A stretch of DNA of 63,150 nucleotides from a bacterium. GTDB lineage: Bacteria; Pseudomonadota; Gammaproteobacteria; Burkholderiales; Burkholderiaceae_C. Every line of letters begins with the position of its first letter. Within the stretch, counting starts at the first letter, position 1. The position numbers and the translations under genes were made by a program. The notes beneath the pieces were generated by a model. That model made no database searches and was not told the origin of the DNA. It worked only from the letters and a program-made list of their open reading frames with translations. The stretch spans positions 1 to 63,150 of the forward strand of contig JAVBXK010000063.1 of NCBI GenBank assembly GCA_030824555.1, written 5' to 3'. Below, piece by piece: positions 56,473-63,150 of the stretch.

Positions 56473-56765
56473 CAGAGCTTGAGCAGCTCCACGGTCACGG
56501 CTTCTTCGCCCAGGATGGCCTGGCAAGCCAGGCGCGAGCTGGAGCTGACGCCCACGATGCCGTCGAGTTTTTCGTTTTCAGCGCGCTGGATTTTGGACAG
56601 GCTTTTGCGCCCGACCGGCACCATGACGTGGCAGCTTTCGCACTGGCCTTTGCCGCCGCACTTGGTGACGATGGCTTCGCCTGAGTCGAGCAGGGCTTGG
56701 AGCAGGCTGATGCCCGCTGCAACTTCGTAGGTTTTGCCAGATGGGAGAACGGTGAGTGTGGTCAT
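56472..56765 (-). CDS. [2Fe-2S] ferredoxin, nif-associated
   Basis: 97-residue plant-type ferredoxin. Ligands Cys36, Cys42, Cys45 (CGGKGQCESC) and Cys81 (RLACQA) are present in C-x5-C-x2-C...C spacing. Similar to FdIV-like proteins in nif operons, which carry electrons for nitrogenase or its maturation. It is coupled to a 132-residue unknown protein and lies between nifQ and the SIR2-like gene. Confidence 0.9.
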   Translation of the reverse strand: MTTLTVLPSGKTYEVAAGISLLQALLDSGEAIVTKCGGKGQCESCHVMVPVGRKSLSKIQRAENEKLDGIVGVSSSSRLACQAILGEEAVTVELLKL

Positions 56766-56832
56766 GGTGGGGGGTGGGCAATCTGCCTCTTGGGTTGAAA
56801 AAACGGGGGACGTGCCAGCGCTTGGGCTCGGG

Positions 56833-57705
56833 TCAGGCGGCCAGTGCGGCGGGTGTGGTGGCTTCCAGCGCCTGCACCAGTTCGGCAGCGAAGTCGGCCA
56901 GCGGGGTGGCGATGCGGGTGATGCCCTGCTCTTCCAGGAAGCGGGCTTCCATGCGCGTGGGTTCGTTGGGCATCACGGCCCAGTGCTGGGCAGACGAGCG
57001 CTTCATGATCTGGCGGGCAAAGGTGCGGGTGATCTGGTCGTCAAACCGGCAACCCACAAACAGAAAACTGCGCCCGGTGCGCCAGGCTTGCACGGCGGTG
57101 GGAATGGGGGTCTGGATGTCGATTTCGGTCAGCACCTCGACGTGGTCGCTGTCAGACACCAGGTAGTTGCTGGCCGGTGTGCTGCTGCCCAGGGGCTGGT
57201 ACAGCATGGGGGTTTGGGTGGAGGTGGTGGCGGGCAGCTCGGCCAATGATTGCCCGTGGCTGTCGTAGGCACCGCACCAGCGGCCAAAGTGTTCGGACTG
57301 GGCCAGGCCCTGCACCTGCACCCAGCCGCCTTCGGGGCGGGCTTCGGCCACGGCGGTGGCCAGAGTGTTGTCGTACCAGGTGTCTACCCACAGGCCGGTG
57401 CCGCTGGCTGCCAGAGCGCGGTGCAGGGGCGATGGCGTGGGGCTGGCGGCAAAGGCTGCGTCCATCAGCTGCACCAGGCTTTTGCGGTGCTTGAAGTTCT
57501 CGATGAACTGGGCCGCCTGGGTCAGGCGCTTGCGGATTTTGTGCGGCACGCTGACCTTGGCGGTCATTTGGGTGGCCAGGGTCAATGGGTCGGCGGGCAC
57601 GCCTGTGGGCTGTGCGCACAGGCTGAGCATGTCGGGCCCCAGGTAGGGAATGAGCGCCCCAGACTGAAGCAGGCCTGCCAGATTGGCAACGGAAGTGGTG
57701 GTCAT
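56833..57705 (-). CDS. SIR2-like domain protein, nif-associated
   Basis: 290 residues of the SIR2-like (Rossmann) type: GALIPYLGPDMLSLCAQPTG at the N-terminus, and the C-terminal SFLFVGCRFDDQITRTFARQ that is typical of SIR2_2 proteins. The classic sirtuin zinc site and HG motif are not evident. SIR2-like genes appear in a few nif clusters, with no known function; NAD handling or ADP-ribose metabolism linked to DraT/DraG control is possible speculation. Confidence 0.78.
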   Translation of the reverse strand: MTTTSVANLAGLLQSGALIPYLGPDMLSLCAQPTGVPADPLTLATQMTAKVSVPHKIRKRLTQAAQFIENFKHRKSLVQLMDAAFAASPTPSPLHRALAASGTGLWVDTWYDNTLATAVAEARPEGGWVQVQGLAQSEHFGRWCGAYDSHGQSLAELPATTSTQTPMLYQPLGSSTPASNYLVSDSDHVEVLTEIDIQTPIPTAVQAWRTGRSFLFVGCRFDDQITRTFARQIMKRSSAQHWAVMPNEPTRMEARFLEEQGITRIATPLADFAAELVQALEATTPAALAA

Positions 57706-57756
57706 GGGTAGGGCCTTTGGAGGTGTGAACGGTTTGTCAAAAACATGAGCGCAGAT

Positions 57757-57773
57757 AGCTTTAAGGTAAAGCT
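57757..57773. repeat. small hairpin between SIR2-like and DegT-like genes
   Basis: AGCTTTAaggTAAAGCT, a perfect 7-bp inverted repeat, in the 84-base gap. Could be a processing or stabilising structure in the nif transcript. Confidence 0.4.
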
Positions 57774-57789
57774 GTAGAGCACAAAAACA

Positions 57790-58938
57790 TCAATAAATGG
57801 CTGCACCCGCACCCACGTTGGTGGCGGCGTCTTGCAGGCTGGTGACGATGAACTGCACCTGCTCTTCATCGAGCTGGGTGTGCAGCGGCAGCGCCAGGGC
57901 GCGGTCGCCAATGCGGTCGGTGTCGGCCAGCACGCCACGCGCCTGGCCCGCCTGCACGTAGGCAAACTGGCGGTGCAGTGGCTGGCTGTAGGCCACGGTT
58001 TCGATGCCGCAGGCGGCCAGGTCGTCAATGATTTGCGTGCGTGCGCTGCCGCTGAAGCGTTTGCCCAGGTGCACCACGTACAGCATCCAGTGGATGCTTT
58101 CCACGTCTTCGCCCATGTAGGGGGGTTTGATGCCTTCGAAGCTTTGCATGTGTTGCTGGTACCAGCCGACCACTTGCTGGCGTTGGGCCAGGCGCTCGTC
58201 CAGCTCGCTGAGCTGAGACAGGCCCAGCGCGGCGGTGATGTCGCTCATGCCCGCCTGCACCGGCACGCGTGCGCCCACCGAGACCGATTTGCGGTCGGCC
58301 AGGCGGCGCTGGCGCAGGTAGCGCAGCTCGTGCACCAGGGTGTCGTCGTCGGTGACCAGCATGCCGCCCTCGCCTGTGCACAGGGCACCGGGTTGCGAGA
58401 AGTCGAACACGGAAACGTCGCCAAACTGGCCCACGGTGCGGCCCTGGTAGGCCGAGCCCAGGCTTTCGGTGCTGTCTTCCAGCAGGTGCAGGCCGTGCTG
58501 TGTGGCCAGACCACGCAGTTCGTTCCATGCGGCGGGGTGGCCGTTGGTGTTGCCTGCCAGCAGGGCACGGGTGCGCGGGGTGATTTTGAGGGCGGCCTTT
58601 TCGGGACTGAGGCAACCGCTCCAGTAGTTGATGTCGGCAAACACCGGCGTGGCCCCGCACAGAGTGATGGCCTGCGCCACCTGGTGCCAGGAGTGCGCGG
58701 GGCACACCACCTCGTCACCCGGCCCCAGGCCCCAGGCGCGCAGCGCGATCCACACGCCCAGCGTGCCGCTGGCCACGGCCACGGCGTGCTTGCGGCCCAC
58801 CCAGCGGGCAAAAGACTGCTCGAAAGCTTCGGTCATGGGGCCGTCGTGCCAGCGCCCGCTGTCGAGCACGGCGCTTAAGAAAGCCAGGTCGCGCTCGCCC
58901 TGGATGGGCTCCGACAGGTTGATGAGGTCGATGTCCAT
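57790..58938 (-). CDS. DegT/DnrJ/EryC1-fold protein without the PLP lysine
   Basis: 382 residues with the sugar aminotransferase fold: HDGPMTEAFEQSFARWVGRK, AVASGTLGVWIALRAWGLGPG, HLLEDSTESLGSAYQGRTVG, then FDFSQPGALCTGEGGMLVTDD. In active DegT enzymes the lysine that binds pyridoxal phosphate sits two residues before the Leu in K-x-L-x-x-G-E-G-G; here that place is Gly184, so transamination by the normal mechanism is not expected. Other PLP-contacting parts (Asp155) are kept. Location in the middle of a nif operon is unusual. Confidence 0.82.
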   Translation of the reverse strand: MDIDLINLSEPIQGERDLAFLSAVLDSGRWHDGPMTEAFEQSFARWVGRKHAVAVASGTLGVWIALRAWGLGPGDEVVCPAHSWHQVAQAITLCGATPVFADINYWSGCLSPEKAALKITPRTRALLAGNTNGHPAAWNELRGLATQHGLHLLEDSTESLGSAYQGRTVGQFGDVSVFDFSQPGALCTGEGGMLVTDDDTLVHELRYLRQRRLADRKSVSVGARVPVQAGMSDITAALGLSQLSELDERLAQRQQVVGWYQQHMQSFEGIKPPYMGEDVESIHWMLYVVHLGKRFSGSARTQIIDDLAACGIETVAYSQPLHRQFAYVQAGQARGVLADTDRIGDRALALPLHTQLDEEQVQFIVTSLQDAATNVGAGAAIY

Positions 58939-58948
58939 ATGGGTACCC

Positions 58949-59224
58949 CTAGTCTTCGGTCACGATGAAGGCGGTGGCCGCCTCGGGCTCGGTAGTGACG
59001 TGCCAGCAATGGCCGTTGCTGGCTGCCAGGTAAACGCTGCGGGCGGCTCCGGCGGGCGAGCTCAGGCGCTGGGTGGGGGTTTCGTCGCGCATGTCCATGG
59101 CGTCGACCACCACCATGCGGATGTCGGGGTGCTGGCCGCGCCAGGCGGTGGCCGCTTCGCGCACGCTGGCAGCCGTTGCCACCAGTGCGCTGGCAGCCTG
59201 AATGTGTTCGCTGTTCAAGGCCAT
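58949..59224 (-). CDS. unknown 91-residue nif-cluster protein
   Basis: Small soluble protein; visible segments VREAATAWRGQHPDIRMVVV and DAMDMRDETPTQRLSSPAGA, then HCWHVTTEPEAATAFIVTED. No known catalytic motif. It lies 14 bases after nifT and 11 bases before the DegT-like gene on the same strand. ATG 59224 is used; an upstream frame is open. Probably a nif-specific small protein of unassigned function. Confidence 0.7.
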   Translation of the reverse strand: MALNSEHIQAASALVATAASVREAATAWRGQHPDIRMVVVDAMDMRDETPTQRLSSPAGAARSVYLAASNGHCWHVTTEPEAATAFIVTED

Positions 59225-59237
59225 GGTGTGTGCCCTT

Positions 59238-59456
59238 TCAGTCGTCGGCAGACAGGATGCGACGGGCTTCCACGGTGATGGGCAACGTGGTTTCGGGGGG
59301 CATGGCGGGCAAGTCGAGCTGCCAGCCGTTGCCCAGCGTGACCAGCCCGCCCCACATGGTGGGGTTGACCATGGAGACGATGGGTTCCTCCAGGTCCTTC
59401 TTGGGCACATAGGCCGTCAGTTGGCCTTTGCTGTCTTTGCGAATCATGACTTTCAT
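59238..59456 (-). CDS. nifT: NifT/FixU
   Basis: 72 residues. MKVMIRKDSKGQLTAYVPKK, DLEEPIVSM and WGGLVTLGNGWQLDLP match NifT/FixU proteins, small beta-strand proteins encoded near nifK or nifZ/nifS in many diazotrophs; their biochemical function is unknown. Start ATG 59456. Confidence 0.93.
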   Translation of the reverse strand: MKVMIRKDSKGQLTAYVPKKDLEEPIVSMVNPTMWGGLVTLGNGWQLDLPAMPPETTLPITVEARRILSADD

Positions 59457-59516
59457 CGTCGGCTCCTGGTAGGTGGAAAAGTGAGTGGAATCAATGGGGT
59501 GGGGAGCTGGACGGTT

Positions 59517-60683
59517 TCATGCCGCCTCCAGCAAAGGCAGCAACAAAGGGGGCAGGCCTGCCACCACGGCGGCCACATCGGCCGCGGTGGTGGAACGGCC
59601 CAGCGACAAGCGGATGGCAGCCAGCGCCTGCACGCGGGGCACGCCCATGGCCTGCAGCACATGAGAGGGTTCGTTGCCGCCTGACGAGCACGCGGCACCC
59701 GAGGCAGCGGCCACACCCAAGCGGCCCAGGCGTTGCAGCACCGCATCGGCGCTGAGTTCGCCCACGCGCATCAGGCTGGTGCCGGGCAGCCGGGGCAGGC
59801 CCTTGCCCCACACGTGCACCGTGCCGGGGGGAAATGCCTGCAACAGGCCGTCTTCCAGGGCATCGCGCAGCGCCTCAACGCGTTGGGCTTCTGCGTTCAT
59901 CACGGTGTCTTGTCCGCCTTCGGTCAGGCTGCCCAGTGCGTCGAGTGCGGTGGCCATGCCGACGATGGCGGGCAGGTTTTCGGTACCGGCGCGGCGGTTG
60001 CGCTCCTGGCTGCCCGGCCACTGCGGCTGCAAGGTCACGCCCTGGCGCAACAGCAGCGCGCCCACACCCTTGGGGCCGTGGAATTTGTGGGCGGACAGGC
60101 TCAGGGCGTCCACGCCCCATTCACCAAAATGCAGTGGCAGCTTGCCCACCCATTGCGTGGCATCCACATGCATGCGGGCACCGGCCTGGTGGGCCAGCTC
60201 GGCCAAGGCAATGGCCGGCATGAGCAGGCCGGTTTCGTTGTTGGCAGCCATCAGCGACACCACGGCCACGTCCGGCCCCAGCAGTGCCTGGGCAGCAGCC
60301 AAGTCAGGCAGCCCGTTGGGCAGCACGGGGATGGTATCCACCACCACGCCTTGGCTTGCCAGCGCGGCACCCAAGCGCAACAGACCGGCGTGCTCGACCG
60401 CGCTGATCAGCACGCGCCGCCTGTCAGCGGCGGCTGCTTGCAGCAGGCCGTTCAGGGCCAGGTGGTTGGCTTCGGTGGCCCCGCTGGTAAAGATGACTTC
60501 GGCAGGCTTGCAACCCAGCGCCTGCGCCACACGGGCACGCGCAGCAGCCAGGGTGCGTTTGGATTGCTGGCCCGGCTCGTGCGGGGACGATGCGTTGGCC
60601 CAGCAGGTACGCAGGGTGTGCAGCATGGCCTCAGCCACCTCGGGCGCGGGCTCTGTGGTGGCGTTGTGGTCGAGGTAAATCAT
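59517..60683 (-). CDS. nifS: NifS cysteine desulfurase
   Basis: 388-residue PLP enzyme giving sulfur for nitrogenase cofactors. PLP lysine Lys200 (SAHKFHGPKG), His98 (SAVEHAG), the substrate loop with catalytic Cys332 (SGAACSSGG) and N-terminal MIYLDHNATTEPAPEVAEAM are all present. The frame is open upstream, but ATG 60683 fits. Its start overlaps the stop of the DUF3024-like gene (ATGA). NifS works with NifU, which is not in the window; the IscA-type protein may help. Confidence 0.95.
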   Translation of the reverse strand: MIYLDHNATTEPAPEVAEAMLHTLRTCWANASSPHEPGQQSKRTLAAARARVAQALGCKPAEVIFTSGATEANHLALNGLLQAAAADRRRVLISAVEHAGLLRLGAALASQGVVVDTIPVLPNGLPDLAAAQALLGPDVAVVSLMAANNETGLLMPAIALAELAHQAGARMHVDATQWVGKLPLHFGEWGVDALSLSAHKFHGPKGVGALLLRQGVTLQPQWPGSQERNRRAGTENLPAIVGMATALDALGSLTEGGQDTVMNAEAQRVEALRDALEDGLLQAFPPGTVHVWGKGLPRLPGTSLMRVGELSADAVLQRLGRLGVAAASGAACSSGGNEPSHVLQAMGVPRVQALAAIRLSLGRSTTAADVAAVVAGLPPLLLPLLEAA

Positions 60684-61096
60684 GGCCAGAACACCCGCTG
60701 TGCGTCCAGGCACAGCATGTCCAGCAGCTCGTCCATCTGGCGGGCCTGCTCGTGCAGCTGCCAGGTGCCTTGAGCATGGTTGCGGGCGTACAGGCGCCAC
60801 AGGGTGGCATCGACCCCAATGTGTGCTGCATCGTCACGGGCCAGGTCGGGCTCGCCCACCGTGCCCGGCGGCAACAGCAAGGCAATGTCGATCACGCCAC
60901 CGTTGGGCTCGATGTTGCGCGAGCAGCACGGGCTTTCAATGCGAAAACCCTCGCCATCGCGCCACACCCTGGGTTGCACGTAGCGGTAGCGCACGCGCTC
61001 GGCCAATGCCCGCAGCACGCGATGTGCAATCAGGTCGCACACCTGTGCGCCGGTGTCTGCGTGCAGGCGTGTGGGTGTGGCGGCCAAGCTGGGCAT
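60680..61096 (-). CDS. DUF3024-like nif-cluster protein
   Basis: 138 residues. RYRYVQPRVWRDGEGFRIES, then SPCCSRNIEPNGGVIDIALL with a Cys-Cys pair resembles DUF3024 proteins, known from nif and other clusters. The conserved Cys-Cys and the NIEPNGGVIDI segment suggest metal or cluster binding. ATG 61096, overlapping nifS by ATGA. Function unassigned. Confidence 0.72.
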   Translation of the reverse strand: MPSLAATPTRLHADTGAQVCDLIAHRVLRALAERVRYRYVQPRVWRDGEGFRIESPCCSRNIEPNGGVIDIALLLPPGTVGEPDLARDDAAHIGVDATLWRLYARNHAQGTWQLHEQARQMDELLDMLCLDAQRVFWP

Positions 61097-61147
61097 GGGG
61101 GCAATCAGGCAGGGTGTTCAGTGATTCGGGACTGTGGGGAAACCGGC

Positions 61148-61501
61148 TCAAGCACTGTCGTGGTGGTCGCCTTCTTCCTCGGGCTGCCAGCCCATGGGAA
61201 CGGGGGCCAGCTCGTCTTCCACGCTGCCCACCACCACCGTGCCGAAGCTCCCCACAAACTCGACCAGGTACACGGGTTCGTTGGCCTCGGTGGCGTGGCC
61301 CACGTTGACCACCTCGCCCACAGAGCCTGCAGGCACCAGCAGGGCATCGGGCTCGCGCTCGGGGTGGCTGCCATCGTTGTGCAGGTCGCACAGGGCCACC
61401 ACGCGCTGGCCCCAGGCAAAGCTGGGCTGACGGGGTTCGATGAAAGCTTCAACGTCGGCAGCTGTGGCGGCGGGGGTGACAGCGGTAGCAGCGGTGGTCA
61501 T
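61148..61501 (-). CDS. nifZ: NifZ (copy 1)
   Basis: 117 residues, beta-rich SH3-like. FAWGQRVVALCDLHNDGSHP, LLVPAGSVGEVVNVGHAT and PVYLVEFVGSFGTVVVGSVE are NifZ hallmarks. NifZ helps formation of the P-clusters of the MoFe protein together with NifH. Ends with an acidic tail. Next to a second NifZ copy. Confidence 0.9.
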   Translation of the reverse strand: MTTAATAVTPAATAADVEAFIEPRQPSFAWGQRVVALCDLHNDGSHPEREPDALLVPAGSVGEVVNVGHATEANEPVYLVEFVGSFGTVVVGSVEDELAPVPMGWQPEEEGDHHDSA

Positions 61502-61542
61502 GGTGTGTCCGATCAGGCAGTTGGAGGAAGGTGTGACGTGGC

Positions 61543-61956
61543 TCAGAGGGAATGGGTGGAGGACGCCCCTGCGGTGCGGCCGATGTCGTCGGCACTGTCG
61601 GCATGGGCCGCTGCCGAGCCCAGGGTGCGCAGCACCTCTGTCTTGTCGCCCAGGCGGGTCAGCACCTCGTCGGGCAGGTTGTCAAGCGTGCACAGTTCTT
61701 TGGCCCGCATGCCCACGCGGTGGCCGCTTTCGACAAAGTCCACCGCGTAGATGTAGAACTGCTGCAAAAACGGGTTGATGCTGGTGACGTAGCCCACCTC
61801 GCCCCGTTTCACGATGACGTCGCCAATGTCTTTGCCTTGATAGGTGCCGTCGTTGCGCACGTTGGAACGGGCCACCACTTTTTCACCAAAGTTGAAGCGG
61901 GGCGGAAAGGCCACTTCCAGGCCGTCTTCTTCGTCGTCGCGGTTGATGTCGGACAT
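61543..61956 (-). CDS. nifZ: NifZ (copy 2)
   Basis: 137 residues. LEVAFPPRFNFGEKVVARSN, VIVKRGEVGYVTSINPFLQQ and FYIYAVDFVESGHRVGMRAK match NifZ, with an extra C-terminal tail. Start ATG 61956. Both copies lie in tandem, 41 bases apart; the pair diverges considerably, so likely with separate jobs. Confidence 0.9.
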   Translation of the reverse strand: MSDINRDDEEDGLEVAFPPRFNFGEKVVARSNVRNDGTYQGKDIGDVIVKRGEVGYVTSINPFLQQFYIYAVDFVESGHRVGMRAKELCTLDNLPDEVLTRLGDKTEVLRTLGSAAAHADSADDIGRTAGASSTHSL

Positions 61957-62017
61957 GGTGCGGCCTGTGATGTGAAGGGGTGGTTGAAGGGCGGCAAGCG
62001 GGTGGTCAAAGCGGCGG

Positions 62018-62620
62018 TCAATGCAGCGGGACGCCAGCGTCCCAGCCACGCAAGGGGTTGTCGGTGCCCACGATGGCCGGGTGGGCATCGCGCAGGTCGG
62101 GGTCGTCGTTGCTGAGGTGGTCGGCCAGCACGTGCCACAGCAGTGCACCACCCACGTGGTCACCGGGGTCCAGGCGCTTGAGTTCACGCAGCAGGCGCAC
62201 GGCTTCGTCCAGCTGGCCCAGCCGCAGGTTCAGGTAGGCCAGCCCTTTCAGGGCAAACAAGTAAAAACGCACGCACACGTCGCCCCGGGCTTGTTCATCG
62301 GTAGGCGGTGCATCGCCAAAGTCGGGCCCGAGCACGCCGCGCACCACGGCCAGCGCGTCTTCGCCCACCTGGCGGGCCTGGGGCAACCGGTGGCCATAGA
62401 AGTGAAAGCGGTACAGCGCCACCAGCGGTGCGGGATGACTGGGGGCCGCTGCACGGGCTTGCTCCAGCAGGGCCTGCGCCTCGTCAGCCTGGTGGGGCAT
62501 GGCAGCGGCACGGGCCAGCAGGTCAGTCACATCCGGGCTGAGCTGACCGCCGATGACCGCATGGGCAAAGGCCGTTGCGGCATCGTCCAGCCCCAACTGG
62601 GCAAAGTCCGTGGTGGCCAT
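62018..62620 (-). CDS. TPR-like nif-associated protein (copy B)
   Basis: 200 residues; helical repeats with PLVALYRFHFYGHRLPQARQ, CVRFYLFALKGLAYLNLRLG and ELKRLDPGDHVGGALLWHVL. It is a paralogue of the protein at 40615-41100 in the other nif arm. ATG 62620 chosen. Function not established; nif accessory genes of this type are common in Burkholderiales and Rhodocyclales. Confidence 0.8.
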   Translation of the reverse strand: MATTDFAQLGLDDAATAFAHAVIGGQLSPDVTDLLARAAAMPHQADEAQALLEQARAAAPSHPAPLVALYRFHFYGHRLPQARQVGEDALAVVRGVLGPDFGDAPPTDEQARGDVCVRFYLFALKGLAYLNLRLGQLDEAVRLLRELKRLDPGDHVGGALLWHVLADHLSNDDPDLRDAHPAIVGTDNPLRGWDAGVPLH

Positions 62621-62688
62621 GGCGGTGTGGCTCAGTGGGTGAAAGGGGCTGACCTGGGCGGCTGCGTGTGGCGTGGTGCGCTGCCCAC

Positions 62689-63111
62689 TCAGTGCGAGTG
62701 CGGCGCAGGTGCCGCAGGGCGGCCACCGCGCTGGATGGCGCCGATGCCAATGTGGGTGACGCCGGCCACGGGTGCGGGTGCACCGGCTTCGGCACTGCTG
62801 CATGCGCAGGGGGCGGCATTGGGGTTGGTGAAGACCAGACCCGATTGGGTGGGACGGTCTACGAAGTCCATCGTCAGACCGTCGAGCATGAGGCGGCTTT
62901 CGGCTGGCAGGAATATGCGCAGGCCGTTGACATCCAGGACGCTTTCGCCGGGCTGAGGAGCAGCCTCGGCACTGAATTCGGAGTTGTAGCCCGAGCAGCC
63001 GCCCGCACTCACAAGCAGCCGAAAGCCTGCGCCCTCAGGCAAGCCTGAGAAACGCACGATGCGCCGCATGAACTTGTCGGCGGCGGGGGTGATGGTGAGG
63101 TTGGGCAGCAT
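62689..63111 (-). CDS. iscAnif: IscA/HesB-type Fe-S assembly protein, nif-associated
   Basis: 140 residues. The A-type carrier fold with Cys39 (SAGGCSGYNSEF) and the C-terminal Cys102-x-Cys104 (APCACSS) gives the three ligands of IscA/NifIscA. LTITPAADKFMRRIVRFSGL opens the protein and DFVDRPTQSGLVFTNPNA closes the fold. An added C-terminal tail of about 30 residues is non-canonical. It probably hands iron-sulfur clusters made with NifS to nitrogenase components. First complete gene at the right edge. Confidence 0.9.
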   Translation of the reverse strand: MLPNLTITPAADKFMRRIVRFSGLPEGAGFRLLVSAGGCSGYNSEFSAEAAPQPGESVLDVNGLRIFLPAESRLMLDGLTMDFVDRPTQSGLVFTNPNAAPCACSSAEAGAPAPVAGVTHIGIGAIQRGGRPAAPAPHSH

Positions 63112-63150
63112 GGGGGTACCTGATCGGGGTAGGGGGATGGGCCTGAAGGC

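Overview
The window is GC-rich chromosomal DNA, very probably from a Burkholderiales beta-proteobacterium of the Comamonadaceae or a relative. The reasons are two Bug/TctC-type solute receptors, a Burkholderiales-type porin, many AraC/LysR/IclR regulators facing catabolic operons, and a nif cluster with NifZ, NifT and NifQ. This placement is inference; no rRNA, tRNA or CRISPR array was seen.

Layout. 1-4.4 kb: ynjBCDF-type ABC importer operon (left edge cuts ynjB). 4.5-17.9 kb: two catabolic operons pointing away from a tail-to-tail pair of related AraC regulators. The left one has quinone oxidoreductase, TauD-like dioxygenase, BKACE, MFS permease, DsbA-like protein and hydrolase. The right one has Bug receptor, acyl-CoA ligase, YeiH, Rieske protein and porin. 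18.1-20.0 kb: FAD monooxygenase with a DUF2783-like partner. 20.2-20.7 kb: deleted IS630 transposase. 20.8-27.6 kb: a seven-gene block with a PspA/IM30-like protein, a classical Vps4/katanin-type AAA ATPase, a TerB-like protein, membrane-anchored coiled-coil proteins and a secreted peptidoglycan-binding/polyamine-receptor fusion. I think this is the most novel part: a candidate envelope-sensing, ESCRT-III/Vps4-like membrane-remodelling system.

27.8-34.1 kb: GST-LuxR pair, LysR regulator, ModA-like protein, 4-oxalomesaconate hydratase, CHA aldolase and a dehydrogenase (lower protocatechuate/gallate meta-cleavage). 34.2-38.9 kb: small membrane protein, methionine aminopeptidase coupled to a ParD-like gene, collagen-like mini-lipoprotein, YecA/SEC-C protein and DUF2779 protein.

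39.0-41.1 kb and 55.3-63.1 kb: two arms of a nitrogen-fixation accessory cluster. The left arm (+) has GST, a small protein, a thioredoxin-like [2Fe-2S] ferredoxin and a TPR-like protein. The right arm (-) has IscA-type protein, a paralogous TPR-like protein, two NifZ, a DUF3024-like protein, NifS, NifT, a DegT-fold protein, a SIR2-like protein, ferredoxin and NifQ. The arms point at each other and are separated by about 14 kb of accessory DNA. That DNA carries an RNR-unrelated dihydrofolate-reductase-fold gene, an orphan AAA/DUF4143 ATPase, mazEF, an AraC regulator, several IS remnants and an acyl-CoA catabolic operon under an IclR regulator. A palindrome TTGTAY-N2-GTACAA recurs three times there and is a candidate operator of that regulon.
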